From the NCBI GenBank assembly GCA_010909165.1, contig MU008203.1:372001-436000 (forward strand): 64,000 nt of DNA. Reading direction: 5' to 3'. The first letter of the stretch is position 1, and each line of letters opens with the position of its first letter. The translations under genes were made by a program, and so were the position numbers. The DNA is from Anthoceros angustus (Eukaryota > Streptophyta > Anthocerotopsida > Anthocerotales > Anthocerotaceae). The notes under the pieces are model-generated. The model saw nothing but the letters and a program-made list of their open reading frames with translations, made no database searches and had not been told where the DNA came from. Positions 22,561-35,419 of this stretch are shown one piece after another.

Positions 22561-22946
22561 AGAAGGAGGAAGAACCCTACCTACGAAATGAGCAAAGAGG
22601 AGAAAGGAGAGGACGAACTGTGGCACCTTCAAGGCGCCAGGCGCCAAAGGAGTGAGAGCTCTCCAACGCCAGCATCAAGGTAGTTGAAGTGGAGGCACGA
22701 GGGCTCGACCATCCAAGCCTCGCAAAGTGTTGAGGGCGCCAGGAAGAGCTCCGCGACTATTTACTAGCGGCGCCTTACCCGAAGGAGAAATCGCGAGGAA
22801 AAATTGGCAGTAGCGCCGCCAGGGACTAACGCTGTACCTTGTGCCTGTGGGTCGCCGCTGACAGAGGGAGAAGGCTTGGAGTGAAGCCCGAGATGTGACC
22901 TGAATTGGGAGTAATTCTCCTGCACTTTGGAGAGGGAAAGGCACCA

Positions 22947-24620
22947 TGCCTCGAAAGGTGAAAAGGCAGGAAGGGGAAGGCTACCGCCAAGGGCCTCTCC
23001 TCGCGAGGAGGAAGAGGAAGAAGGCAGAGCCGCGCCGCCGTGAGGAGGCTGATGCCCCACCACTGCTTTATGCAACCTCAACCCCGTGACTTGGTGGATT
23101 TTAGGCAAGAAGAGGAGGAGAACATCCACTGGGATGGGTGTATACGCCAATGGCCTACACTAATTTGGAATGATTGAGGAGTGTTACATCAATCTCCATC
23201 AATCGAGGCAGCCTTGCCGCACGAGGAATGCTCGGACCGACCGCCTGGACCGTAAGCATTCGGCTGTGTATGGAGAGAGGAGGAGAGCTCCGGAATTGCT
23301 CTCCTCGAGAGGACAAATGGGAAGAGGCTCCGAAATTCCCAGTGAGCTCGACATGATGGACGGAGGAGTGAAGGCCCATGCCAAGAATGGCCGGAAGAGG
23401 CATCAAGGAGTCAAAGGCTCTTGCCAAGATTGTGGGTTGGTAATTACCAAGGACCTCTATTTCAAGACCAACTTCCTCCACTTTTGTGGAAGATTTCTGA
23501 GGAGCCAAGCCGGATTGGGGCAATGTATGAGGCCTACATCCACCGGGAGAAGCTCCTCAAGCCAAATTCGTGGATGAGGAAGGGCCAAGGCTATCCTCAG
23601 CACCTATTTGGTGCATTTGTGGGAAACGGAAGGGCTCCCAAGCAGTTGGAAGATGCTTGGCATCCTTCTGAGATAATCCTCCAAAGCTTGAGAAAGGCCT
23701 TGCCTTTGCATTGAGGAAGACCATGGGAGGTCACTCCACAAGCATGTGCCCAAGGAAGAGGAGGTGGAGGCAACAAGGTTGCCGGGAGTGGGAGGCCTTT
23801 TCCCCACAAGAGAGCAAGGAGGGAGAGCAAGATCCGCCAGAGGGCCAAGTGGTAGTCTATGAGAGGAGGACTACACGGGGGTGATGCCCCAAGGTGGGGA
23901 GTCCCCACCATTTTGGTGCCTAGAGAGGCAGGCACCCCACCCCGGCAGGCATCACTGTGGTAGGCAGCCCCACCACTGTAGGGTAGCACTACCGCAGAGG
24001 CACACCACTGCGGAGGTGCACCCCACGTGGGGAGAAGCCCACGCAGGTAGGGAAGGGGAAGAGGAGGAGGGCCAAGGCGCCAGCCGCCATCACCCGCTGG
24101 TGGAAGGAGAGCGGATGGAGCGACGTGAGGGCACGCACCGCGATGGCCCCAAGGAGAGGGAGCTGGAAATTTCCAGCAAGAGGCCAGGGCAATTGGGCCC
24201 CTAGAGAGATTGCCGAGTGCTTGTGAAGCACTCACCGTGTGGATTTGAAGGGGCTAGAGCTAGCAGCCTCCTTGGGGGCAAGGGAGGAAGTCAAGGCCCA
24301 AGAGATGACAGAGGGAGGGACCAAATGGCAATTGGAGGCCATGGAGTCCGACGAGAAGGCAGCCAAGTTGGAGAAGGTGGAGAAGCTCCAACGACCTTGT
24401 GGATCGCGCTGAGAAGGTCGGAGGAAGGTTGGCCAAACAGGAGAGAGCTATTCCCAACCCAACGGGACTTGGAGGCAAAAGGCGAGGAGCATTTTGCCCA
24501 CCTAGAGAGAGGAAAGAGCAAGGCCGAGGCTCTAGGAAGAGAAAGCGGTCCAGCAATGGACGAGCAGTGATGGCTACCCAAGCCATCAAACTGGACATGG
24601 AGGAAGAAAAGTGAGGACCA
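22947..24620 (+). pseudogene. Basic gag-like ORF of family B, frame-broken copy
   Basis: It begins MPRKVKRQEGEGY and matches the copy at 49774 through RQW..AYTNLE and IEECYINLHQ, but has several 1-2 nt indels. Downstream the sequence is purine-rich (GAGG/AAGG) and reads as Lys/Arg/Glu-rich fragments in all frames to about 24.6 kb. No protease, RT, RNase H or integrase motif was found. It reads as the capsid-like part of a retroelement without pol, or of one whose pol was lost. Confidence 0.45.
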
Positions 24621-25860
24621 CAATTTGGAGGAGAAGCGCTGGAGTCGCTCAAGACCAAGAATTGCAGTGGAGCGGAGAAGAGTGTGGCAAGTGGAGAGGA
24701 AGGGCTTGCCAACAAGTGGACTGGAGGAGGAGGTCCGAGGAGGAGCACCACAAGAAGGTCATAATTGGTGGTGAGGAAGAGAAGGTTTTGGGCGATTATG
24801 CCCGCGAAAATTGGCCAACCACCGAGAGAAGCAAGGAGGAGAATGTGACCTCCATGTGAAGGTGGGGAGAATTGACCACCTCAAGGGATGCCTACAAGGG
24901 TAGGTGTGAAGATGGAGAGTGGCCCACTGAGATTGATGATCTCCAAATGCAATATCATAGCGGGCGCCTCACAACAGATATTGAAGGCCAACAACGAGGT
25001 ACATTGGCCAAGAGGAGGACATTGGGTCCTCATGATGATGACAGGAGCTGCAACAGTGCAGCCGAGGCCTCCGATTTTGATGAGGCCATGACATGGACTC
25101 CGAGGAGTCCGAGAGGAGATGGAGAGGAGAGCCAAAGCGCCAAGGAGGAAGATGGCGCGAGAGCAAGGAGGGGGCCAGCCCACCTGGGGTCACCACCACG
25201 GTAGTCCGCCACTACCGTGGTAGGCGCCCCACGCCCGGTAGTCCGCCACCACCGGTAGGCGTACCTCGGGGCCCGAGGGGAGTCCGTGAGGCCCGGCTCA
25301 GGATGAAGGAGCTGGGGGTCCGACATACCCCCGGAGAAGGAGACAGGGAGGAGACAACCCACCTGAAGACAAGGACGGGTCCACCCCGAGGAAGGAGGGT
25401 GAGAAATTCCTCACCCCACGATAAGAGGAACCCGGGGAGGAGGACCAATGCAAAAAGGCCCGGAGGAATTAGTAGACATCACGCCAAATGGGGAAAGATC
25501 CTTTGAAGACATGCTCCATGATAGGTATGGACAAACCAAAGCAGGAAAGAGAGGATCTTAACCCGTGGACCGCGAAGAGAAGGAAAAGGGGAGATAGCGA
25601 CTACCATGGTAGTCACACCCCCGTAGTCCGCCACACTACCGCGGTAGGGTGATTGAAGAAGCGCCAGGCTGGAAAAAGGGCGCCAGGCTGAGGGGGGCTG
25701 CGGAGGGCAAAGGAATCAAGGCGCACCTCGAAAAGGAAGGGGCAATGGTACTTGCCCCACACACTTAGGAAGAAGACAGATCTGGGAGAAGGAGAGCAAA
25801 AGAGGGCAAGGAGCCAACCAGACGCCACCACCCCACAAGAAGATGAGGACTAGGTAGGGT
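24620..25860 (+). mobile_element. Internal debris of family B element with short palindromes
   Basis: Purine-rich sequence without recognisable domains. It contains perfect palindromes GACTACCATGGTAGTC (25599-25614) and CTACCGCGGTAG (25636-25647), plus related imperfect ones near 25208-25225 and 25240-25257. Confidence 0.4.
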
Positions 25861-26370
25861 CAAAGACCCTAAATGATGAGAGGAAAAATAGGAAGGATAA
25901 GTGATGTAGACTGACATCCTTTAAGGATGATCTTGGGTGAAGTTACTAGAATAGAATTTACCTATAATCAGACAGTAGACTTAGATGCCAGGTCTTAAAT
26001 AGTGACGGTAGGAAACAATAAAATATTGAAAAAGGTGACCTGCAACGTGGTCACCCGAGGGAGGTTGTATGTGGAAGGCCTCCTATAAGAGGAGGAGGAT
26101 TTCACAAAGTAAAGTATCGCCTGCGCCCATACTCATCGAGTCCTTTGCCCTTGTAAAGAATTTCGTGTGAGCCAACGCAGTCATTCTGCAGAGGAAGTCA
26201 TGGGAGTGTTGGTGGAGGACTTGCTTGCTCACGCAAGTGCGCCTAAACGAGTTGCTCCCTTGTGAATGGTTGTGAAATTGCTTTGCTTTGGGTGTGGCAA
26301 TGCCGCCTGTGAACCTCGGCTTGAGGGTAGATCCATGTGAAAGACCTGGAGGTTCTCACCGTGTGTCAAA
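25860..26370 (+). repeat. LTR-like segment with TATA
   Basis: An AT-rich stretch is followed by CCTCCTATAAGAGGAGG near 26080, a likely LTR TATA box. The next 300 bp resemble R-U5 sequence. Its end (GGAGGTTCTCAC and AAGGAAGAACTTG) recurs at 37420-37460, where it again leads into family C sequence. Confidence 0.45.
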
Positions 26371-26554
26371 CTCACAGCAACCGCCCAAGGAAGAACTTGG
26401 TGGAGGCCGACCCCTGTGCTGGCAGTGAGCCGAGGCCAAGAAGCCGAACCGAGGTTAGAATAGGAGGAAGAGGAGGAGAAGATGAGTAGAGGATTAGAGT
26501 GTATGTTAGTGGAAGGCCACAGAGCCTAAGGGACGAATCCCAACTGCAAGTAAA

Positions 26555-28285
26555 AGGCGCCTCGAGGGAGAAGAGTGGTCTTAGAAGTAGGGACGAAATT
26601 GCGGACTGTGGGGTCCCCGGCGCCCGGATAGGCCTCATCGCAGGTGACCGAATTGTGTGTCGTTGTAGGTCGAGGATTGCGATTTTCTAGCAAGGCAAGT
26701 GGTGCGCTGCTGTGAAGAGGGAGAGTAGAGGGCTTGCTTGTTTGAAGGCTGAGAAATTGTGTCACTACAGGTAGCGATTGTTTTCCCCGAGACCCGATCC
26801 TTCACACAAGTCTCATGGGATGAAACCCAACGATGGAAACGACAAAGGGGGATAAGTGTGGCCGCTTAGAGGGGGGAAGTCTCTAAGCTCCAGGGTTTTC
26901 CCCCACAAGAAGGTTGGTAATCTTGTCGATATCTCTCTTCAAATGCATGTAGGTAACGGCCAAGCTTTTGTGCCCTGTGCTCTACCGGGCTTTTTCTCGA
27001 GACGTCGGTTTCAAAGATTCGTATCGATAACGTGACTAACAAGGTGATTGTCTCTCAACCCTCAGTGCTGTCCTTTGGAGAGCATAGAGGATTATTCTCT
27101 GCAATGCTGGGTCTATGCACGCTTAGGTGCATCACTTCCATCCAAAATTGGGGGTGATAACTTGCTAAGTAGATGGTGGTAAAAACGGGTTTTTTTTAAT
27201 CCGTTTCTCATACGCCTTAAAATATCTCGGTTTTGGGTGTAATTGTGGTCCGTGGGTTTAGTTGTGGCTTCTGGCGCTTGCTTTTGCTTGTGGAAGTGGG
27301 AGCTTTAGATAAAGGTGAGTTATGTTGTGGGTCGGTCCAAAGTAGATGGGGAATGCTACGTGGGAGAATGGGGAAGTTGATGTGGTGGTGGCTGGGTAGA
27401 CCCATGGGGTTGGTAGTGATGTGGGAGGCCGGTGGTGCAGCGGTGTGGGAGGCATGCTTTGCGGCGATGTGGGAGGGCGGCGATGTGGGAGGAGGTAGGA
27501 GGATGGCGTGTGGAGGAGGTAGGAGGATGAAGGTGTGGAGGAGGTGGGATGGCGCGGTGTGGGAGGGCGTGGAGGTGTTGGAAGACGGGCAGGCGGCGGC
27601 GGCTGAGGTTGACTACCATGTGAGATGTGACATGTCCCTTGCCCGGACTTTGGCCTGTAGTTGGATCTGGATCACGGCGGCCGGGGTGGAGATGGTGGGC
27701 TTTGCCTCGCGTTGCCGAGTCGGCCCCTCTCCTTGACCCCTCGTGCTCCTCGTCTCATCTTTTCCACGCGCAATGATGAGTGGTTCCATGACAGTACAGT
27801 TGCAGTGTGTGACAATGGCTGGTGACAGTAGCGACCTGCCGCTCACCCACCTTCCAAAGACACGTTGGTCAAGAAGTTCCAAAGCCAGCGCCAGTGTTGT
27901 TTTCTTTGTTGACACTGACGTCCTCAACTTCCCGCATTGCCGCTGCGCCTAGCTCATCTAAGAACCAAAGATTTCTCCCTCAAGCACTTCAACCCTAGTA
28001 TGAGACCATGGTGACCATTTGGTGTACTACAATAAACAAGATTTGCAGTTGGCGGGATGATGCCAGCACATGGACTGGACCACCTCGAGGGACTACAAAG
28101 AGATAATGGGGCAGTGAGGCCTAGTCTCCTCCCATCAATTTGAACGACCGGTGACGTAGAGCAAGGAGTGCACGAGGTTTTGGCTTTTGTTGGGAGTGAC
28201 CGTCCTCACATCCGGATGTGGTGGAAGTGGACTCGTCTTACGATCGGGTTGATTGGACTTTTTTTTTGCATGCTCACAAGTAAAA
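26555..28285 (+). repeat. Family C tandem repeat, copy 1 (about 1.7 kb)
   Basis: Collinear with 28286-29935 over its whole length. Landmarks include GGGGTCCCCGG, TCTCATGGGACGAAACCCAA, GATTATTCTCTGCAAT, ACTTGCTAAGTAGATGGTGG, CATGTGA and GAACGACCGGTGACG. The middle (27.2-27.7 kb) is a G-rich GTGGGAGG run. No coding region is recognised. Confidence 0.85.
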
Positions 28286-29935
28286 GAGCGCCCCGAGTGG
28301 AGAAGATCTTAGTAGAAAGGGACGAAATTGTGTGGATCAGGGGTCCCCGGCCGCGTGATAGGCCTCGCTAAGGCGTGACTGCAAGTGTGTCGCCAGGTCG
28401 AGGATTGGTGATTTTCGAGCAAAGGCAAGTGGTGCGCGCTGAAGAGGGAGAGTAGAGGGCGCTTGCTTGTTTAGAAGGCTGAGAAGTTGTGTCAGCAGTA
28501 GCGATTGCACAAGACCCGAACCTCACAAGTCTCATGGGACGAAACCCAACGCATTTAAAGTGGGATAAGTGGCCGCTTAGAGGGGAAGCCTCGAAGCCCC
28601 GGGTTTTCCTCCCACAAGAAGGTTGGTAATCTTGGTCAGATATCTCTCTTCAAATCAGTGGTAGGTAACGCCAAGCTTTTGTGCCCTGTGCCTCACCGGG
28701 CTTCAACGTCGGTTTCAAAGATTCGATAACGCGACAGTGCTAACAAGGTGATTGTCTTCTAACCCTCGCCGTGTTCATATAGGATTATTCTCTGCAATCG
28801 TCGGGTCTATGCACGCCTAGTGCATCACTTCATCCAAAATCAGTGGATAACTTGCTAAGTAGATGGTGGTAAAACGGGTTTTTTTTAATCCTATTTCATA
28901 CGCCTTAAAATATCTCGGCTTTTGGGGTGTTACTGTGGTCCGGTGGGGTTTAGTTGTACGCGCTATTACTTGCTTTTGTGGAAGTGGAGCTTTAGATAAA
29001 GGTGAGGTTGTGTGTGGTCGGTCCGAAGTAGATGGGGAATGCACCTGGGAGAATGGGGAAGTTGATGGTGGTGTTGGAGACCCATGGGGTTGGTAGTGAT
29101 GTGGGAGGCGTGGTTTGCGCGGCAATGGTGGGAGGCAGCGTTTTGCGGCATGTGGGAGGTGGGCTGGCCATGGGAGGGAGGGTGGAGGATGGACAGCGTG
29201 CGGAGGAGGTGGGAGGATGAAGGTGTGGGAGTGAGGTGGGATGGCGTCAAAGGTGGGAGGGCGTGGAGGTGTTGGAAGACGGGCACGGGCGACGGCTTGC
29301 TGACTACCATGTGATGGGGTGGACATGTCCCTTGCGGACTTTTGGCCACTGTAGTTGGATCCTCGATCTCGGCCGGGGTGAGAGATGGTGGGCTTTGCCT
29401 CGCGTTGCCGAGTCTTCAGCCCCTCGCTGCTCCTCGGGTTCTCATCTTTTTCCGTCAATGGGGTGGTTGCCAACAGCCTGCAGTGTGACAATGGCTGGGC
29501 CATGCCGCTCACTCCACCTTCCAAAGACACTGTTGAAGTTCCAAAGAACGCGCCAGTGTTGTTTTCGGTGCTGATGCTGACGCCCTCAACTTCCTCGCCA
29601 GCCGCATAGCGCCTAGCTCAAAGAGAACCAAAGATTTCTCCCTCAAGCACTTCAACCCTAGTATGAGACCATGGTGACCATTGGTGTACTACCGTAAAAC
29701 AAGATTTGCAGTGCTCGGTCAGGATGATTTTTCTCGCTTTTGTGGACCACCTCGAGGGACTACAAAGTGAGATAATGGGGCTGGGAGCCTAGTCTCCTCC
29801 CATCAATTTGAACGACCGGTGACGCAGGGCGTTGCACGAGTGTTTTGGCTTTTGTTCGGGAGTGACCGTCGCTGCACATGGTGGAAGTAGCGACTATACG
29901 ATCGGGTTGATTGGACTTTTTGTGCTCACAACTTA
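28286..29935 (+). repeat. Family C tandem repeat, copy 2
   Basis: Second copy directly following copy 1. Differences from copy 1 are mostly 1-10 nt insertions and deletions, with fewer substitutions. Both copies end after TACGATCGGGTTGATTGGACTTTTT. Confidence 0.85.
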
Positions 29936-31539
29936 GAAGTGGATCCCTTGGCCACTCTCCCGCCTCGATGGACCTGGCATGAGGGCACGTATAAGGTTAT
30001 CGCTCATTTTATAGAAGGAAACAAACCCGCTTGTAGCACTCGACATATAATCGCCAATTCACATCTGGCCTCATGGACACAGGGACATGGTGATGGTAAC
30101 GTGATGAGCATGACTGGGCCACCGTCCTCGCTTTGGTTTTTTTCTCACTTGTAGAGGAAGGCCACCAGAATCGGGCGGAGTGGAGGCTGCTTGGGGAGGA
30201 TGGCCTGCACGCCTCAGGAGGCGGGAGGAGCCAGAGGCCAATATGGGAAGGTGCCGTTGAGGCTGGGTCAGGTGTGAAAGCCGGAGTTGAGGTGTGCCGA
30301 GTTGGAGGTAAAAGTCGAGTTGACAAAGGTGTTGAGGTGAGTTGAGGTGCCGATTTTGTGGTGTGCCAATGGTGGAGGTGCGTGAGTCCTGAGGTGTGCC
30401 GGAGTGAGTTGTCGGAGTCATGGTCCTCCTGGTGGATCGCTGGAGACAATCATTGGGTGGTGGCTTGGCTGAGATGGACCCGCCACAGCCCTGGGATGGA
30501 CCTTTGAGAGAAAGAAGTGACAAATCAAGGGATGTTGGTGGTGGTTGCGGAGAGAAGGGAGGAAAGATGGAAGGATGTTTTCCGTTATGGTTGTTTTCGC
30601 CATGGACGATCCAATCCATCTGCAGGTGCCTCGCGCTAACTCGCTTTTCGCTTTCGCCCGCAGTTGGCGCAAGTTAACAATATGGTTGACTTTGAAGAGG
30701 AGCCCAGTTTGTTGAGGAAAAGGCGCCCAAAAGAAGCCGGAGGTGCGTGAAAGGACCGAATATGTCAAGTTGCAAGGAAAGCCCGCGAATGTCTGGATCG
30801 AAAGAAGAAGATGGCACACCAGAGGCCGGTTTCAACGTTAGGGACATTTCATACACCGATATTCGAAGATCTTATTGGGGTGACGAGTTCATCGTTAGTG
30901 TGTTGGGCCGATAGCTGGAAGAACGAAGGATTCAAGTGGTCTCGAAATATGTTGTTGTAAGGTGATTTCAACATGAGTGGGAAAGCATTGATGATTTGTG
31001 TTATTGTGTGTACCGGAAGCGGCCCTCTGAGGGGAAGAAGGTCATTCCTCGGAAGATGGCACTTGGAGTGCTTGTGGAGAAGTTGAAAGGTGTTTCCATT
31101 GACTGGTTCACTTATGACAAGACAACAAAGGCACTTCGGGCAAGGGGTGTGGTTCGAAGAGCAGAAACAGCAAAAAAGAAGATGCGTGAGAGGATGGCCG
31201 TGGAGGACAACTGTGAAGTTGAGGTACATATGTTTGTGGATGGCGGCCGCTGTAAGGGACCTTCCGCGTAGGGAGAGTATTAGCCAGCGGACACGCCTCA
31301 TGCTCGAGAGTCCAAGGTGCTAGCCCTTCAAGAGAATGTATTCAGCAACAAAGCCCATCCGGGGATGTGAAGAGCTTGGAAACAAAGGTGCCATGGTGGA
31401 AACTATCATGACCAAAGATCCGTGGAGTCAACTTCTCATGATGAGGTTGCGCATCAAACTACACACGGGATGACAAGCGCTGGTGGTTCTGAGAGCAAGT
31501 CTAGGACTTGGGCTCTGGCGTCTAGACGCCATGGCACCT
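29936..31539. other. Unassigned retroelement-like region
   Basis: Holds several short frames. The longest reasonable one, 30996-31271 (+), is basic (MALGVLVEKLKG, RAETAKKKMRERM) and of unknown family; reading fragments in other frames at 30.70-30.90 kb look like its decayed N-terminal part. It is probably transposon-derived. Confidence 0.3.
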
Positions 31540-32820
31540 TGTGGCGCTGACCGGGACGGCTACCGGCGCGCATAATCCTGCAAGGTCGCTAGTAGTAAGG
31601 AGGTCCGCTCAAGAGAATGACATAGGGCTTTCATCACACGCTTCAATCGCTTCTCACCTCATGTAGTACCGCGACTCAACACACACGTCATTGCTTTACG
31701 CCATTTAACCACCAGATCGTTTCACCGGACAAAGCCTTGGCCAAACGCCATGACCCGCCCGTCTGCCCTCATCTGTTTGTCACCGGGTCCCTCCAAATCT
31801 GCTCTCTCACCATTCCCACTACACTCATCGCCTGGAGAAAAACGCTGGTGGTCAGCATGTCCGCATTCCTCCCCCGCCACCACGCCCGGCCTCTCTGCCC
31901 GGGTTTCACGCCTCGAAAGTTCCTCCTCGCTCACGCTGCTCGGCCCATCTAACGCTGGTCACGCCGAGATGAGTGGGTGGGTCCTGGTCGCCTTCCTCGC
32001 ATAATACCATCACAGCATGTTAGGTCTCTGCCACTGACCTTACCGCCTGGAGCTGCTGCACGCCGCTGATCTCCCGTGACTCACGCTAGCAAGAAGGCAC
32101 AAGGGCTCGCAAGAAGACGCTGCATCAACACTCAAGAGAAAGATACTTTACTAGAGTGGCCCATAAGCCCTCTTATACCCTACGCCCAAGGCTCGGCATC
32201 TTTATTACATTCCTTATTTTGAGGCTGGTGAATCTGGGCCTCAAGGGGTATGCCCTAATTCCATTACTGCCTACCATCTTTATTCCTTCCTCCAATCCTC
32301 CGCTGCCTGGTGGGTGGGCACCGGATGAAACCTTGTTCCGTCCTAAAGCGCGCCGCGGCCCGCCTTCAACTCGATGCTTGGCATTCGGCGCATCTAATCG
32401 GATGATCCGCGGGCGGACCCTTCCCTAACTCGCATCTGTTGGAGCTCACGGCCCACGATGTCTCGGCTGAATCGCCGCAATTCACCACATCTTCCTCCTC
32501 GGCCCTCGAAAGGTGGTCCCTCGCCAAGAGGGACCACCCGATCGATCGCTCCCTTGCGTAAGCCCAGGAGGGCTCCCCTCACCTCTCGAGTCCCTACCTC
32601 GGGTCCGGTTCGTCTCAAACTTCCGAGTCCGAACTTGCGAGGTTCGAGGCCTTATTCTCTGTAGAGTCCGGCCTCTTAGGAGTCCTGCCTCTCATCTGGG
32701 GTCTCGGGACCTCGAGGGGTCGAATCTTATTACCAAGGTCCGGGTCCTCTCAAGTCCCGGACCCCTCATCCCACAGGACCGCCCATCGTTGTTGGGGGCC
32801 TATCCTCACCCACCTGGCAA
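31540..32820 (-). repeat. LTR family A, copy 1 (minus)
   Basis: Reverse complement of the family at 41.15-42.38 kb. Shared landmarks are the GTCCGG-rich U3 (32560-32790), CGCGGATCATCCGAT (32394-32410), a TATA region (GTATAAGAGGGC reversed near 32170), the CTAGCAAGAAGGCACAA segment (32087-32110) and the terminus AGCGCCAC at 31547-31540. Confidence 0.75.
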
Positions 32821-35300
32821 GCCCTTGTCTTGGGTCGTTGGTTTTCGTAGGTAAGAGTAATCCAGTCAAATTGACCTGGGATTTTGCTTACTACCACGCC
32901 TTGTTCCCTGCATGCCAGTTGGGAAGCCTCTGGGCGCTACGCTACCAAGCAGGACGGACCTTGGAAGGCCTGAGGAGGGTGGAAGGGGAAGAAGGACACA
33001 TGGGATGTGACGCAACCTGCAGGCCTTGACCTTGTTTGGAGACAGCAATTTACGCTGTGAGAAGAGCCCTGGGGGAGCAGGACGCTGGCAATGCAACGAC
33101 ACTCGGGAGTTAGAAGCCCAACCCCTGTGAGGGATAGAGATGGGGGCCCCGAAGGGGCGAGGAAGCAGGCGCCTGGCATCTCCCTACCCTTACTCGCCAG
33201 GTGCTCCGTGAGTCGAGCGTCTTGTCCCGGGCTTTGGCTTCGGAACATCCCATCTCCCTGCCAAGTTTCTGGCCATGTACCGAGTCAGGCCGAATCTCAC
33301 AGGCCACAAAGTGCTTCCTTGCCATTACCTCCTCAATCCGCCACGTTTGTTCCTCCCGCCCGCCTCAGCCAATCGCTGCTTCGCCTCTGGCCCGCCGCCG
33401 CCTTTCCCCGCCATACCTAACGCAGCCGCCCTCCTCCGCTTCCTTAGTAGCCCGGACTGCCAGCCTTCTTTTCTCGCTGCGTCCCAAGGCCTTCCTCGCC
33501 CCGCTCATCCCGGCCTCAAGCTCCGCCATCTCCCTCTCCAGACGGTTTCGCAACTCTTGCCTGGCTTCGTGCTTAAATCGCCTGTGTCCTTCTCCATTTT
33601 ACAGTAAGCGTTCGCCTCCTTGTTCCATCGCTTACCTCTTACATCCGCCAATGTAGGTGGAGTAGCTTATCTCCCTTCGCCTGTGATCCGCGATCACGCC
33701 CGCATTCCCGTTCTGCCGCCATCATTGTAACCTGGGAGCCGCAGCCTCCCGCGTCTCCTTGCGTCTTCCATTTCCCCGCCGGCTTACAGTTGCTCCACCT
33801 CACGCACTGAGCTCGAGGATCCTCCATCTCCTTGTTGTCGGCCTCCTTCTCCTCTCGCTCGGGTTGGCCCATGGCCTCACGCCTTCCGGGCCTTGCTCCG
33901 CCTTCAGTTAGCTGTGGCAGCTATCCGCCCATCTCCTCCACCGGGTTTCGACTACGGGCCGGATAGTAGTGATCCCTGGTCGGCCTTGGCTGCTTTCCGC
34001 CTCCTCCCAGGCCCCGCCTTCGAGCCTCACGGCCCTGGCCAGGTTGGTCCAGCCGCGTGTCGCCTCGGCCAGTGTGCGAGCCCTCTCCTCATGGCTCCCT
34101 TGGGCCTCCTCCGCCTCCTTGTGTGCTACCCACCTCCGTCTGCAGAGTCTTCCGCCTGTGCTTTGAGCCTCCCTCTGCAGCCTATGCGGCGTCAGACAAA
34201 TGTGAAGGACCTTGGTCCGGGCTCTTTGCTGGATAGATTCCTGGACTCTCCGGCTTCTAACTTCCCGACGCTTCTCCTCTCGATTTGAGCGAGGGATTCC
34301 CTGCTTCTTCTTCGTGATCCTGGGCTGCCTCCACCGGCTCCTAGAGGAGCACCATGCGCCTTCTGTTGCCTCTCACTCCGGGTCACCAGGGGCCATTCTC
34401 GTAGAAGCATCTCGTATCCAAAGCATACCGCCCATGACGGTAGCCAAAACCCGCCGCTTCCTCCACGGTCAGCCATAATCGGGAGATGCCCGGGTGGAAG
34501 TCCGTGGGCGCTGGCATCTCTCCGGTCCGTTAAGGACCGCGATACTGATCGGCCCGAGCGAGTCCGGACTGGGTTCTCTCTGGCATTCCACCGGGACCCT
34601 CGAGATACGAGTCTCGAAAGGGCCGTGGGTCCGAGCTCACCTTCCTTAGCCCTTTTGGCATGCTTAACCTCCTTCTCCGCCCTTCTTCTCCTCTGGGGCT
34701 TAGGAGGTGGTGGCCAGAGTCCGGAGGCCCGGCCTCTTGCCTCGCCAATGGGTCGGGGATAGGGACGGCTTCTGTAGGTGAAGTCACGCTTGTCCTGTCC
34801 TCTCGCTCTCGGGTGCTGTCCTCTCCGCCCCCCTCCTCACGGCTTCCTCCGCGCCTCCTGCCCACTCCGCCAGGTAGGGTAAGCAGGCTGTGAGTCAGAA
34901 TGTGGTACTCTCTGCTGGTAGGCGCCACTCATTTGGCTTCGGGTTCTACCGAGGGCCGCGGGCTCAAGTAGGGTTGTTGTTGGTCATCTTGGGCCGAGGC
35001 CGCCAAGCGCCCACCTGCCGCACTGCGTCTCCTCCCTCCACATGTGGTCTTTCGGTGGGGCCCAAGTATCAAGAGGAGGAAGGCCGGGGACATTCCCACA
35101 CTTCCCCTAGGTGGCCAGGGGGTCAGTTTCAGGAGCGGATGACGGATGAGTCCTCGATCCCTCCCGCCTGCCTCCTCCGGACCCTGTTTGGCCTTAGAGG
35201 GTTTCAAGCCTCCGCCTCGGGCGCCTTGCCTTTCCCGCCCGCTTTCCGGTAGGGCCGCTTAGCCCTTTCCGGCCCGCTTCTTCCCCTCCTTCAGAGGCTG
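32820..35300 (-). mobile_element. Internal region of family A element 1 (gag-like, decayed)
   Basis: C-rich on the plus strand and purine-rich on the minus strand. It matches the plus-strand region 38.8-41.1 kb in reverse, for example GGCTACCGTCATGG (34444-34431 against 39819-39832) and GGAAGTGTGGGA (near 35100 against 39250). Arg/Glu-rich fragments occur in all frames; no pol domain was found. Confidence 0.55.
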
Positions 35301-35419
35301 AGGTGTCCCACATGGATGAGGAAGGGGATGTTCCGACGGAGGCGGCTTCTCGCTCCGTAGTTTCTTGGCCTCTTGGTTGATCCGGGTGAGGATAATCCTC
35401 CCCCAGGCCTTTATACATT

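Noticed and set aside
24260-24751. Minus-strand frames in the purine-rich 24-25 kb region as genes
   Set aside because: Leu/Pro/Ser-rich translations of GAGG-type repeats occur in every frame. No motif supports coding.
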